From Bolinopsis microptera (Eukaryota > Ctenophora > Tentaculata > Lobata > Bolinopsidae), in NCBI RefSeq assembly GCF_026151205.1, contig NC_087077.1, forward strand, positions 19,258,975-19,322,974: 64,000 nt of DNA. The letters run 5' to 3'. The notes below the pieces were generated by a model. The model was not told the DNA's origin. It did not search any database and saw only the letters and a program-made list of their open reading frames with translations. Every line of letters starts with the position of its first letter. Position 1 is the first letter of the stretch. Of the stretch, positions 1 through 11,789 are shown in pieces. A program made the translations under genes and the position numbers.

Positions 1-2589
1 TTTGTTGTATGCACATGTTATCGTGTTGGTACACTGGGCTCCGCAAATCATGAAAAAATTGTTGAGTCTTTGAAAACTCTTCTCAGAAGAAGAGGACTGA
101 GTAAAGTCTTCATACTAGGAGATTTTAACCTGACCGGAGTTTCCTGGTCTACCCTGGCCAGCTCCTGTCCTATTGAGCAATCTTTTGTTGAATCTTTTGT
201 TGATCTTGGCCTTCAACAATGTGTGTTAACACCTACCCACTGCAAAGGCAAAACACTTGACCTATTGCTCACAAACTCTGTGTCAAATATTAATGACCTA
301 ATGGTAGGTGAGAGAGATAGTGCTTGCAAGTCTGACCACTTCCCCATCAATTTTAAGATCAACGTTAAAGTTGGTAGGAAGAAGCCAGTCAGGCGTATGT
401 GCTATAACTTTAAGACTGTGAACTGGGAGAGGCTAAACCATGAACTCCGACACACGAATTGGGATGCATTGCTCAATGGCACAGAACCTGAAATTGGATG
501 GAAAAAATTTAAGGACAAACTTTTTAATGTCACAGATAAATTTGTTAAAAAATGCTCTGTCAAGACTGATGGCCAAGATCCATGGTTTGACTCGGAGTGT
601 TATGATGCATGGCGTAAGAAAGTGAGATTACATAAAGAAAGGCATAAAAGTGATAGAGCTGAAATTGCATTCTCCCTTGCTAGGAAAAATTTCAAAAATG
701 TGGTTGCTCAAAAAATGAGGGAAACATTAGATGAATCTGATGATAGTGCTTTAATAACAAAAAAATTTTGGTCCTATGTCAAATCGAAGACAGCTAGTCA
801 GCGGATCCCCGAGTTTGTAAGCCACAAAGGCACTGTCCGCAACTGCCCTGAAGACCAGGCCAACCTATTTAATGACTTTTTCTTCGAGCAGTTCTCTGAG
901 GCATCAACTTATGACATAGATATAGATTACTCTAATGATTGGCGCTTTGATATTGAATTTGACCACAGAAGGGTTAGCAAAATCCTTTCCAATATTAATG
1001 CTAATAAAGCTTATGGACCTGATGGTATCCATGGGAAACTTTTGAAAAACTGTGCGGTTGGGCTCGCATACCCTATATCAATACTTTTTCATTCATGCTA
1101 CAACATTGGGACACTACCAAGGGAGTGGAAACTGGGGCACATTGTACCAATATTCAAGAAAGGGGATAAACATGAGGTTTCAAATTATAGGCCAATTTCT
1201 CTTACATGCTTAATCACAAAAGTTCTTGAACGCATAATAAGAGATGAGTTATTGGCACTTACTAATGGCATGATCAATGACAAACAGCATGGTTTCCGAG
1301 CTGAGAGATCTTGTGCAACTAATCTTGTAGGACTGTGCGACAGCCTAGCGCTCTCACTGAATGAAAATATGAGAACAGATGTAGTCTACTTTGATTTTGC
1401 CAAAGCATTTGACTCGGTTAACCATGATCTTATATTATTTAAGCTAAAGAGCAAATTTGGTATTGATGGGAGGCTACTGAAATTCATCACTGATTATCTA
1501 AGAGACAGGCAACAACAGGTCTTGATAAGTGGCAAGTTTTCTTCTATGAGAAACGCCCAGTCTGGTGTACCTCAAGGGTCAATTTTGGGACCATTGCTGT
1601 TCATTATGTTCATTGATGATATATCAGTGGGGATTTCACCAGGCACACAACTGTCACTGTATGCCGATGATACTAAAATTTGGCGTAAGATTGTTTCGGA
1701 GTCTGATATCCTGCGACTGCAGAAGGACATTGATTATCTCCATGACTGGTCACTTTCTAATAAAATGAGATTTCATCCCGACAAATGTAAGGTCCTCACC
1801 GTCGCAGGAAGGATATCCGAAACAGTTTCCCTCCTTAGTGTCCTACCACTCTTTAACTTTGTATACTCCATGGGAAGAATCACACTTGACTATGTTGATC
1901 ATGAAAAGGATCTGGGTGTAATTGTGACATCAAATCTCGATTGGAAAGATCAGTGCTCCAAAGTCCTTTCTAAGGCAAACCAAAAATTAGGCATGGCGAG
2001 AAGAAATTGTTATTTTGTCCAAGACGTAAATCGTCGTAGAGTACTGTATCTCACTCTAGTGAGGAGCCTATTTGAGCATTGCTCGGTTATATGGAGACCA
2101 GTCACAAAATCCCAGATAAGCAAGCTGGAGGGCCTCCAAAAGCGTGCTATTAAGTGGATTCTTCACGAGGAGTATATGAGTTATCCACCATCCACATACA
2201 TTCAAAAATGCAGACAGCTGAAGATTATGCCGATTGAAGACCGCTTTGACTTCTTGGATCTCATCTTCTTCTTTAAAATTGTGAAGCAACATATACCTGT
2301 CACTTTACCCTCATATTTGCAACCATTTCAAGGCCACTCAAGGCTCAGAAATAGTCACATGGACTCTCTATGTTTTGTAAGCTCTATCTCACCTCGAGCA
2401 AGCTCCAACGCTTTTGCCAAGAATTTCTTCTATAGGACCCACACTAAGTGGAATCACATTCCTCTAGATATCCGTGAGATAGAGAGTATCACTGATTTTA
2501 AAAGTAAACTTTCCACTTACATGTGGGGGAAAATTATCCCGGTGGATTCGGAATCTGAACTTGACTATTCAATAGAATCAAATCCGTAA
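1..2589 (+). CDS. LINE ORF2 (endonuclease C-terminal part plus reverse transcriptase), 5' end off-window
   Basis: ORF2 polyprotein of a non-LTR retrotransposon, which nicks target DNA and reverse-transcribes the element RNA there. The frame is open from base 1, so the real start lies to the left; the TTG at 70 is not a credible start. The N-terminal part is the end of an APE-type endonuclease: ILGDFNL near residue 40 and the catalytic SDHFPI near residue 115. A basic linker follows, then reverse transcriptase with NYRPISL, the catalytic aspartate in FDFAKAFDSVNHDLI, GVPQGSILGPLLF and YADDTKIW. The C-terminal thumb/tail ends with a WNHIPLDIREI motif typical of CR1/jockey-group elements. No stop or frameshift is visible in about 860 codons, so this copy may be young and possibly competent. 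Confidence 0.93.
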   Translation, partial: FVVCTCYRVGTLGSANHEKIVESLKTLLRRRGLSKVFILGDFNLTGVSWSTLASSCPIEQSFVESFVDLGLQQCVLTPTHCKGKTLDLLLTNSVSNINDLMVGERDSACKSDHFPINFKINVKVGRKKPVRRMCYNFKTVNWERLNHELRHTNWDALLNGTEPEIGWKKFKDKLFNVTDKFVKKCSVKTDGQDPWFDSECYDAWRKKVRLHKERHKSDRAEIAFSLARKNFKNVVAQKMRETLDESDDSALITKKFWSYVKSKTASQRIPEFVSHKGTVRNCPEDQANLFNDFFFEQFSEASTYDIDIDYSNDWRFDIEFDHRRVSKILSNINANKAYGPDGIHGKLLKNCAVGLAYPISILFHSCYNIGTLPREWKLGHIVPIFKKGDKHEVSNYRPISLTCLITKVLERIIRDELLALTNGMINDKQHGFRAERSCATNLVGLCDSLALSLNENMRTDVVYFDFAKAFDSVNHDLILFKLKSKFGIDGRLLKFITDYLRDRQQQVLISGKFSSMRNAQSGVPQGSILGPLLFIMFIDDISVGISPGTQLSLYADDTKIWRKIVSESDILRLQKDIDYLHDWSLSNKMRFHPDKCKVLTVAGRISETVSLLSVLPLFNFVYSMGRITLDYVDHEKDLGVIVTSNLDWKDQCSKVLSKANQKLGMARRNCYFVQDVNRRRVLYLTLVRSLFEHCSVIWRPVTKSQISKLEGLQKRAIKWILHEEYMSYPPSTYIQKCRQLKIMPIEDRFDFLDLIFFFKIVKQHIPVTLPSYLQPFQGHSRLRNSHMDSLCFVSSISPRASSNAFAKNFFYRTHTKWNHIPLDIREIESITDFKSKLSTYMWGKIIPVDSESELDYSIESNP

Positions 2590-2920
2590 AATAGTTTATT
2601 CAAGATTATCTATTCTTGCTGTCTGCATTCACATATTTCTCAATTTCATCTCACAGCACAATATTTTATGAATTGATTGAATGGGTGTGTGATTTTGTTT
2701 AAAGTAACTTATTACAATTTTATAAGGGCCCATGCTTGTGCAGGAGCTGCATTTGCACTCAATATCTGTGTTTTGGTGACCCTCAGGTCCTTTGGTTACA
2801 TACATTTTGTCCGAGACAATTTCAACTTTGACAATCCATGCTTAGAGGACAATATTATATTTAACTAATTCATTGTGTAAACTTGTATGTAATTGACTGA
2901 TTTGAAAGATTTCAATAAAA
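1..2920 (+). mobile_element. CR1/jockey-like non-LTR retrotransposon, 3' part
   Basis: The window opens inside this LINE. The ORF2 reading frame is open from base 1 to its stop at 2587-2589. About 330 bp of untranslated sequence follows and ends near an AATAAA-type signal at about 2913. It lies just beyond the last visible exon of the DNAJC14-like gene, in the opposite orientation, probably within an intron of that gene. I could not identify a target-site duplication because the 5' end is outside the window. Confidence 0.85.
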
Positions 2921-2965
2921 CAATCAACAGCCATAACGACGACCGTAACAAACAAACACACGTAC

Positions 2966-5468
2966 CTCTTTAACTGTATGCTGTTCCCGACACTCCTCAC
3001 AGTACCGGCTACATGCCTTTCCCTCACACAGGGTAATCTTGTGTACGTGATTACAACCCGCACAGGGTAACGTGTTGCTGTATGTCTCGTACAGCTTCCT
3101 CATCATTGTCTCGATGTCTTCTGCGAACTGTTCTGGTGTTATCAACCCTTCGTCGTACTCCTGTGATGGTCATGTGTTGGTTAATAGTTTAAACTATTTT
3201 CACAACTACAATTAAATACATTTATTGAGATCATGAATACGATGTAGTTACATTGAAACGTTGAGTTAACTCCTTTTCCTAATAAGAGCATTTTTACTTG
3301 TCGCAGTAACCGGGATAAAGATAATTTTACACAGAATAAATTACAACAACGCGACTCATAAACAATACTCCAATCCGGATTTTACACGTTATGTGTTGGG
3401 TGTGGTCTTGTTGTTGGGGTCATTACTGTGACTGGGTTTCACAGGATGTTTATAGTTTAGTTTGAACAAGGTGAATGCAACAAAGTTTAAGTTGCTACTT
3501 GCTGTGCTTATGATTTAGGAGAAAAGCGTAAAATTGATAAGTCTCTAACATGGTAAGACGTATTGTAAGGGTTCCAGAAAATAGGAGGTAAATTGGAAGT
3601 AGTACGAGAAGACAATGAGGTATACAAGCTTACAAGGACAGGCGACTTAGTAAGCCACTTTTAGGCAGAATAGTGTGACATCTGTCATCTTGAAAATATT
3701 GCAACAACAGAACGATACAAATCTAAAGTGTTACACACAGAACGATACAAATCTAAAGTGTTACACACAGAACGATACAAATCTAAAGTGTTACACACAG
3801 AACGATACAAATCTAAAGTGTTACACACAGAACGATACAAATCTAAAGTGTTACACACAGAACGATACAAATCTAAAGTGTTACACACAGAACGATACAA
3901 ATCTAAAGTGTTACACACAGAACGATACAAATCTAAAGTGTTACACACAGAACGATACAAATCTAAAGTGTTACACACAGAACGATACAAATCTAAAGTG
4001 TTACACACAGAACGATACAAATCTAAAGTGTTACACACAGAACGATAAAAATCTAAAGTGTTACACACAGAACGATACAAATCTAAAGTGTTACACACAG
4101 AACGATACAAATCTAAAGTGTTACACACAGAACGATACAAATCTAAAGTGTTACACACAGAACGATACAAATCTAAAGTGTTACACACAGAACGATACAA
4201 ATCTAAAGTGTTACACACAGAACGATACAAATCTAAAGTGTTACACACAGAAGAAGAGATTCCTGATATAGTGTAAAATATCACTGCATTCCATGTACAA
4301 TGTGTACTCAGTACTCAGTAGCTATATTCTCCAAATAAAACAACCTCCCAAATGCAATAGAGTAACAATGCAATTTAGAGGTACATTTAGTCATGGGAAA
4401 ATTTGATAAGGCTTTTTTTGATTGGACGATTAATCTGATTTGGATCTGGATATAGACTTACACTACGTTTTTCAGGGTCCCCTACAGTCTCAAATGCCTG
4501 TGCCAGTATCTTGAAGGCTGCATCACCTCCAGGATGTGATGTTTTGTCAGGATGAACGAGGATTGCTTGTTGTCGGTAGACTTTCTTAATATCAGCCTGG
4601 TTGGCGTCAGGAGTGACTCCCATTACTGTGTAGCAGTCTTTGTTCGCTAACGATAGGAGCCGCTTTATGCTGTCTTCAGCTGGAAACACTTAGGGTCAAA
4701 CTTTTTTAATGGCTTTCATTTTCATCAGTGATTCTAAATTCCCGTTTAAATCTCAATTTCAGTAATACATTGTACAATAACATTTGACAGGATGCTAATT
4801 GTTCCGTTATAATAATAATCACGCTTAGTTTAAGTAGCTACTCACTATTTTTTGGAAGTTCAGTAGTAAACCCTTGTCCGGGTTCACGTTTAGGACCTGT
4901 CGGTGCTCTGCGTCTGTTTGCAAACATGTTCTCTGGATCAAACTCTTCCTCTTCCGGCAGCTGGGCTTTACCGTGCTGCACGAAGTTCTTAACACCTGCA
5001 GGATAGTCTAGTATTAGAAATATCAAGACAAAAGCTAAGATAACAAGCAAGGATTTAAAGCAATATATCTGGGGATATAATGGTAGTGTTTGATCTCGTT
5101 GGATTAATAAGAATTAATATATCTCTCAACCCCTCTCAAGTAAGAACTTACATATTCTTGTGATTTGAGGATTAAAGTCGATAAATGGAAATGTTACATT
5201 AGAGATAAAACATGGTCCATTAATCAAGATACTGGTAAGGGATAATTAAAAGTTTTAATAAGTTGACTAATAGCTAATCTAACATCATAACTGATTCCGT
5301 CCGATATTTAACAGGCTTACCCATGAAGAAGTAGAAGCAGAAGAGGACAGGTGTTTTAACGCACCACCAGCATGCACCGAGCACAGCGCGCACTGCGATG
5401 TAAACCACGCATATCACCAACAGGAAGACATTAAGTAGAGCGTAGCAAGCACCAGATACCGTTATCAT
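2966..5468 (-). CDS. DNAJC14: DNAJC14-like J-domain ER membrane co-chaperone, 3' exons off-window
   Basis: Four minus-strand exons are visible: 5321-5468, 4846-4995, 4462-4679 and 2966-3160, each with GT/AG borders and matching phase. Exon 1 begins at ATG 5468, with an upstream in-frame stop, and is almost wholly hydrophobic (one or two membrane spans). Exon 2 is acidic then basic. Exon 3 is a J domain with the LVHPDK motif needed to stimulate Hsp70. Exon 4 aligns with the Cys-rich region after the J domain of DNAJC14: PCAGC, then YCEEC, probably zinc-binding. The family member in vertebrates is an ER membrane co-chaperone. The N-terminus before the J domain is about 100 aa, far shorter than the long vertebrate one. 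Exon 2 could instead begin 39 bp upstream at an alternative AG. The exon-4 donor at 2965 leads left into an intron holding the LINE, so the C-terminus is missing here. Confidence 0.8.
3709..4254. repeat. 30-bp minisatellite, about 18 copies
   Basis: Near-perfect tandem copies of a 30-bp unit containing AACGATACAAATCTAAAGTG, with one substitution near 4049. It lies in the intron between exons 3 and 4 of the DNAJC14-like gene. The unit length is a multiple of three and lacks stops in several frames, so long open frames appear on both strands; these are artefacts. Confidence 0.97.
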
Positions 5469-5489
5469 AGAAACGTGTAGTACGCGCAC

Positions 5490-6269
5490 GTGCGCTCTAC
5501 ATCACGCGCGTGAGTCACGAGGCCGGCTCTGGAGAGTGTTGCGGGATCTTCACATCGCTAGTGTTGCAGTTGTTAGGGATACAATTAGAATTATCAAGTT
5601 TTATTTTATGTATCACTGCATTTGAATACGATTGTTTTGGCGCGAAATAAATTGCAATGAACCAATGCACAGAAGCGAACTATAACATACCTAAATGGGA
5701 AGCTGCCAGAAAGAATTTTATTTGCCTTCTCTGTTATTGTCAAGTCTATAAATACAAATTTGGACAACAAAATAACAAAGAATCTTTTGTAAACAGCATA
5801 AAAATATCATATAGGAAATTAGAATGTTTTGCCTAGATTCTAGTATAAATCAAATATGGAACTTAACTCTAAAGCTGCAGTTTTCAGTGGTACGGTCTTA
5901 GAAAAGTTTATCGTAAGTTTACTTTAATTCCTATGATACCGCTGAAAAGATTAGGAATCTGCCAAATGACAAGCTTAACATATTATATATTTAATAAACT
6001 AAGTCAAAATGGCTATAACTGCAAAACAAAAAGCTGAAAATTCAATAATTTTAAGAGATTTTAAGAAACCTGAGCAGATGCTTAAAAATTATAACTCCGG
6101 ATCCCCCATAATTATTAAACTATAATTTCATTGGATAAAAGGTAGCTCGGAACAAGAATTTGTATTATATCCTAAAAACGAACATAACGCGAGCTTATAA
6201 TTCCAGGACCAGATCATCTAATCCACTAATAATTAGCAATGTGAAGCATTGTCCGAATTATTATCAGTA
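5490..6269. other. Intergenic spacer between DNAJC14-like and U2AF1 genes
   Basis: AT-rich spacer of about 780 bp holding the 5' flank of the DNAJC14-like gene and the 3' flank of U2AF1, both on minus. I see no further coding exon. The first about 80 bp beyond the DNAJC14 start are GC-rich with several CGs (about 5490-5560), compatible with a promoter. Confidence 0.5.
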
Positions 6270-9200
6270 CTACATGTAAAGTCTACCACTAAGTTTGTGG
6301 TTAGCTTTATGTTTCTTCTTCTTCTTCTTTTTCTTCTTCTCTGCTGAAGAGGATGCGTCCGACATTACTGAGGGTGACCTTCTCATCTCCTGATTATAGA
6401 TTTAATTTGTAATTTCAGTTCGTAATTTGTGATTCGTAAATTGTAAATCAAGCAAAGTTTTAAACAATTTATTTGCCCAAATTATAGGCTGGCAGCCTGA
6501 GATAATTTGTAGCGAAAACTCATTAATTAATCACTGATAAGTAACAATAATCAAACCTTCATCTTTCTTCCGTACAGTTTTCTCCTAAGATCCTTACTGA
6601 TGGGCTTGAGGTGCATGAAATTACAGAACCCTGAAAGTGAAGAGAATGTGAGAAGATAGTAATTATTACTTCATCTACACCAACAGATATCACCTTATTA
6701 ATCAAATCTGTCCTTACTTACTCTAGCTAGCAGGCAAAGATACGGTTTATAAGGACACTAATTTCACAATACCAGAACTAAGCAACAACACTACAATATA
6801 TTGCCTAATCAGGAGGGTGTGTTCCATAATTATCTGGTGAACCTTACAACTATAAAATATAGTCCACGAAGCTGTCACACCTTCAAAAGTGGGGATTTTA
6901 TTAATGAGAGAACGACCAGAATATTGCATGTAATTTTTATGAAGGGCATGTACATTGTACATTGTACAACCCTACGGCTAAAGGAAATTACACGCTCCAA
7001 TTCTCTATTATTACATTACCTACCTGTTCAATTATTTTAAATTACCAAGATGCTGCTCACTCACCAAATAGTAAAAGTACGGATTAAACTGTTTTTATCA
7101 ATACCAAATACTAAACAAACGAGCAGAGGGCCCCCAAATTAAAAGTCCGCAATCATATCACCGTTAACTGTATGATTCCTGACTAGAAAACACACAAGCC
7201 TAGGTCTAGGTAGCAAGGTTATTTATAAGAGTTATAGTTCTTATTATATATATAGTACTTATAGTATACTTCTAGCTAGGTAGCAAGGTTATCTATATGA
7301 GTTATAGTTCTTATTATATATAGTACTTATAGTATACTTCTAGCTAGGTAGCAAGGTTATTTACAGAGTTATAGTTCTTATTATATATAGTACTTATAGT
7401 ATACTTATAGTATATTATATATACTATATAGTACTTATAGTATACTTCTAGCTATTATTATATATAGTACTTATAGTACACTTCTAGCTACTCCATACTA
7501 CTAGTTTCCACTTACCGAACCCAGCTGCGCCCAGCACGCGACATTAACCGGATCTGAAACTAGGGGTAGGGTCGCCATGGCAGGCTAGGCTACAAGGGCA
7601 GAATAGAAAGTTAGGATCTCCTACATAATGTCATACAAAACAATTCCAACTTTACAGTAACACGTCACCCCACGGCTCTGGTCAACAAAATTCAGTTTGT
7701 TATTCATTTATGTTAGTTTGCATTATAAAAGCCTGGTAAAGGAGAGTATTTGAATAATCATGATCGATTGCACTGAAAGCATTGCACGATTGCATCGTAT
7801 CCGAGAAAACAATCAGTCGGTCGTGCATCAAAGATCCAATTGTATACAGCACATGTAAAAAGAAATTATCCCGCCAAAAATGCTGAATTTTGTTGATTTC
7901 AATCAACTATAAAGAGCCGTGGAGTATTTTAAGAAAGAAATATCAGGATATAAAGTTACCTGCGCGCGTACACTCTCCCATTTCATACTGTCTACAGCAC
8001 GCTTCTCTGAAGTCTGTTACCGGGGACAACTCTGCTTTTATTGGGGCCCCGTTGTACCTAGCAGGGGGGAGGCAGGTGTTGAAGGTTCTGGCTTGTAATG
8101 GCCCTGTTTAGTGTTTGTTGGTCGTGAAGTAGATTATAAACGAAGTTGTTTGGGTGCTCACTGGCCAGGGAAATTTAATGATTTGTGTTATATTAACTGA
8201 CGGATGTTGAGAATCTATAAAAAAACTTCCTGTCATCAGATTTATCCATCATCAATCTTATCAATGCTTATGGTGGCGTACATTACATCACTATCCAGAG
8301 ATAATATTTACCTCATTTGAGACTAAGAATGTAGAATATTCTGACTCGCTTAATCCTGCATACAGGCTACAGCATAAATGCTCAATAACATTATTTACAA
8401 GGTCTCCATTGTGTTCTGCTAAGTAACATTGTATTTACGTTATTACTATATTATATTCTAGAGCATTCTCACCATCTGTTGTTGAGAGCCTCTACACAAG
8501 GTTTAGCACTTGATTCCTTCACGAACTTTATGTAGACATTACCCATGAGATGGTCCCCTAGATTGTCACACACATTCATCTCATCTATCTCACCTGGAAT
8601 GTACCAGATATTAATTATTCCGGGATATTTTGTTGGGTGATTTAGTACAATTTTATGGTGTGAGAGTATTTTATTACGGGTGAAAGCACTTTTAGAATGT
8701 TACATATTTAATCGATCGTGTACTTAAATATTATAAGCATTACAAGATATTTCCGATAGATATTTTACGTTCAAAGAGTATATTTCAAAGTTAGAAAAGA
8801 TATTACCATATTTATCTTCCACCTCGACGAAGACATCCTCAAAGAAAGTATCAAAATGTGACTGTAATTCCGTATCTGAGTATTGGGATACTGAAAAACA
8901 TACATCCTTCAGCCTAGCAATATTCAGGAGTTAAATTAAATATACCAAGCTATTCGCCTTTGAATCGTATAAAGGGTTATATAAATCTGGTGATATAACG
9001 ATTGAAAAAAGGAACAGTGAGGACCATCATCTTTTTGACATCACTAAAGCATCATGAGCATCATCACTGTCGCAAGAGAAAACTTACATTTAAATATCAT
9101 ATAAAAAATTAAATCATAATTATCTGATATAGGTACATTGGTGCCCAAGAATATATCATGGATAAAAAGCAAAGGAAAAAAGCAAGCGAATATATCGACT

Positions 9201-9441
9201 AAAAAAAAGAGCAGACAAGAAAGCAAGATGACAAACCTCCGAGGCCAGCAGGATCCAACACCGCAGCAGTGGCTGCTGGGGACTTGTACATGGACAAGAG
9301 AACTATTGTCTGGGAGAAGGTGGGCTTGTTGTGAATCCTGGTACATGTCTCACCATGTCTACAGGCTCCTATCTTGAAATAGAAGGTACAGTTTACCTTG
9401 TCTTTCTCGGTGCCAAATATCGAGGCCAGGTACTCTGCCAT
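6270..9441 (-). CDS. U2AF1: U2AF1 (U2AF35), small subunit of the U2 auxiliary splicing factor
   Basis: Complete gene in six minus-strand exons: 9237-9441, 8807-8890, 8473-8593, 7960-8057, 6557-6630 and 6270-6389. They sum to 702 bp (233 aa; the human protein is 240). U2AF35 binds the AG of the 3' splice site and recruits U2 snRNP together with U2AF65. The start [18 protein letters not shown] is nearly identical to the human one. First CCCH zinc finger: C18, C27, C33, H37. The central UHM contains [18 protein letters not shown] and the NNRW tryptophan segment. The second zinc finger reads [17 protein letters not shown] then NFMH. All five junctions keep phase. The odd part is the last exon: the usual Arg-Ser/Gly-rich tail is replaced by a short Ser patch, nine consecutive lysines and a 15-residue end. 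The ATG lies 408 bp from the NDUFB10-like stop. Confidence 0.95.
7195..7495. repeat. AT-rich tandem repeat, about 70-bp unit, 3-4 copies
   Basis: Diverged direct repeats sharing GGTAGCAAGGTTAT and GTACTTATAGTATACTTCTA. They lie within intron 4 of U2AF1 and I infer no function. Confidence 0.85.
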
Positions 9442-9849
9442 GTTCCTGTCTTAGTGGGAAGTTGTGGTTTTATTATCTTAAACTGCACCTCGTATTTCTT
9501 TGAAAAACCTTTATTTTAAAACTTACATTTCCTGCTAAATGAACAATTCATCATTCAAGAATCAGTCTAAATTTTGTATAAATATGCAGTTATAATTAGA
9601 TTTAATAAGTTAATGTATAAAGTATACTGTACAAAATGACCAACTCAAGTTTCTGTCATTATCTAATCATTTAAACTAACTGCATCAATTTGATCCAAGG
9701 CCAAATTTGCAATGCCTATTTCATTATTACTCTAAGCATATCATTGCATTCATGAATCACGATTCTTGCAAGAGTTTCCGTACTCCAATTATAAAGTTTG
9801 ACAACATTGTCTGCATTTTGGGTTGACAACCTCCAAAACGCATAGTAAA

Positions 9850-10567
9850 CTACACTGTCCCATATTTAGCTTTAAAAACGTTCAAGGAAGCCATATAATC
9901 CTCGAAGGCTCCTCTGCAGGAAGCTTTATAGTCGGTCCCGTTGTTGAAGAAGCAGTCTGACACTGCACTCTGATAGCCAATGACTGTCATTTGGTCTTTA
10001 CGGTACTCTAATGTGTACCTGGAATACAAGTATTGGTGAGCCAATCGATAATGAATTAATATCAGAGACTAATTAATATAAAACTGGTGTTCAGCAATGA
10101 TTTTGAAAGTTTAGTTCCAATAGTGCCAATTGACTTATTAAACTGATTGGAGGTTAAAAACAAACAGTACACTACCATTTCTGATATTTCCTAAACTTAG
10201 TGCTCAAGGACTCTTGTCCCTCCTCAGGGTTGAAGACTCTCTTAAAGTCTCGAGCAATTTTTCTATCAGTGTCGAAATATTTCTTTGCTGAAATGAGGTT
10301 TTTACAAAATAAGAAGTCTGTACGAATTATGAATGGTATAACATGAAGAGGGTACCTGATGCAATTTTTCGATCAATTACAATATTTAAACAAATGAGGA
10401 AATCGCGACTAACAACAGGAAATGCAAAACATCGGATTTTGTTTGACAGACTGAAATGGAATACTCTAGAATAGTATAAAACCTGGTCCTTCGTCAGTGG
10501 GAACATTGTCAGGCATGGGACCATCAGTGTGGAACCGGGTGAATCTATCACCAGGGTTTTTTAACAT
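9850..10567 (-). CDS. NDUFB10-like complex I subunit (PDSW), probable
   Basis: Three minus-strand exons, 10483-10567, 10176-10287 and 9850-10018, join in phase to 366 bp (121 aa). NDUFB10 is an accessory subunit of mitochondrial complex I facing the intermembrane space. The evidence is in exon 3: an RKDQMTVIGYQSAVSDC segment followed by a second cysteine after exactly 11 residues, then an acidic/aromatic helix. This matches the C-x11-C and following helix of NDUFB10 in spacing and character. The N-terminal half (FKRVFNPEEGQE) is not recognisably conserved and the protein is shorter than the human 172 aa, so it could be another twin-cysteine mitochondrial protein. A strong acceptor (TTTGTTTAG) lies 9 nt before the ATG, so a 5' exon or a trans-spliced leader may precede it. 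Confidence 0.55.
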
Positions 10568-10699
10568 GGTGACAAGCTAAACAAAATAAAGAATTAGTTG
10601 ATGGTGTTATGAATCTATGAAAAAAACAACATATTATCTTAGTAACGTAGGTAACGAGGTAACGCTATCCCAGCTACCAAGAGGGGAGGGGGGCAAAAA

Positions 10700-11780
10700 T
10701 ATTGTGCTTGATGTTTAATGTTCCTGCCATTGGAAGCTAGAAGATCAACTTTTTGTCCACTAACAAAGCTAGTGGAGAAAACTACCTACGGATATGTGGA
10801 TCAGAACTATGTTTTTTTGTACTGGATAAAATTTACTCAGAACGTTGACATGTTGCCTACTAAATAGAAATAATAAATTATTAAATAAATCATCTAGGCA
10901 GACAACTACAGTTTCACCAATAGGTCTAGAGGAAGTTACTTCAGCACTGAAGGCTCAAAATAGCAGTGCCAAAAGTTTGGGCTGTTTTTATATTATTGGT
11001 TATGCAGATGATGATCAAAACATGAGATCTTTCTGTCCCTCAGATTAAGTCAAAACCTTAACCAACCAACTGAGAAATTGTTTCTTGAGGATAAAGAAGT
11101 AAGAACTTGATGTTTAAATATTATCTGCAGCTAATATACATGATTCTAGAACTAATAAAAATGATTCTAATACTCAGATTATAGTCTTTCGGCCTAATAA
11201 AGTAGTGCTAAATGAGATTGTGTGGAAATCACTCCTAAAACATTAGTAATGTTTGTGCCTACTGTTAAGAACCTGGTTGGTTAATGGTTATAGACAATCA
11301 GCTGGTATTCGATAAACAGATGGTAAATCTCAGCAATAAATTTGTCCATACTTTACGTATAGCAGAAAAATATGATTCCTACTTGGATTACTGTAATTAT
11401 GGCTTAAACTTTAGAATTTGAAAGAAGCTTCTATATCAGCTTCAGTTACTTCAAATTGCTGTAGCCAAAGCTGTTAATAGGCAATATAAACATGACCATC
11501 TTGAGGATGAACTGATCAATCTTTACTGGTTGGATATAAAGAAAAGGATTGCATTCAAATCTTACTACTATCTCACAAATCCTTGCTAGAATTGGTATCA
11601 ACTTGTCTGAAAGACATGCATGCTCAGATCTAAGTTTGGTGTGTGTAGCTTCTCCGTAGTGGCTCTTAAGATGCACAATCGATTGGTGCAATCTCTGGAA
11701 TCTTTTAAAACTCCTCCGAAAACTTTCCGATTTAGACTTCATGAACTTGAGAAACTTCGTCGAAGAACTATTTAAATTAA
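10700..11780 (+). pseudogene. Degenerate non-LTR retrotransposon remnant
   Basis: Broken frames on + show LINE traces. At about 10915-10975 a segment reads PIGLEEVTSALKAQNSSAKS, the spacer just before the reverse transcriptase. At about 11440-11590 a segment reads like the C-terminal end of CR1-type RT (LQLLQIAVAKAVN, then HDHLEDELINLYWLDIKKRIAFK). The catalytic core is missing and there are many stops. Confidence 0.6.
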
Positions 11781-11789
11781 AGGGAAAAC

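Noticed and set aside
3675..4284. Open frames of about 200 codons on both strands
   Set aside because: The 30-bp minisatellite has no stops in several frames; it lies in an intron of the DNAJC14-like gene.
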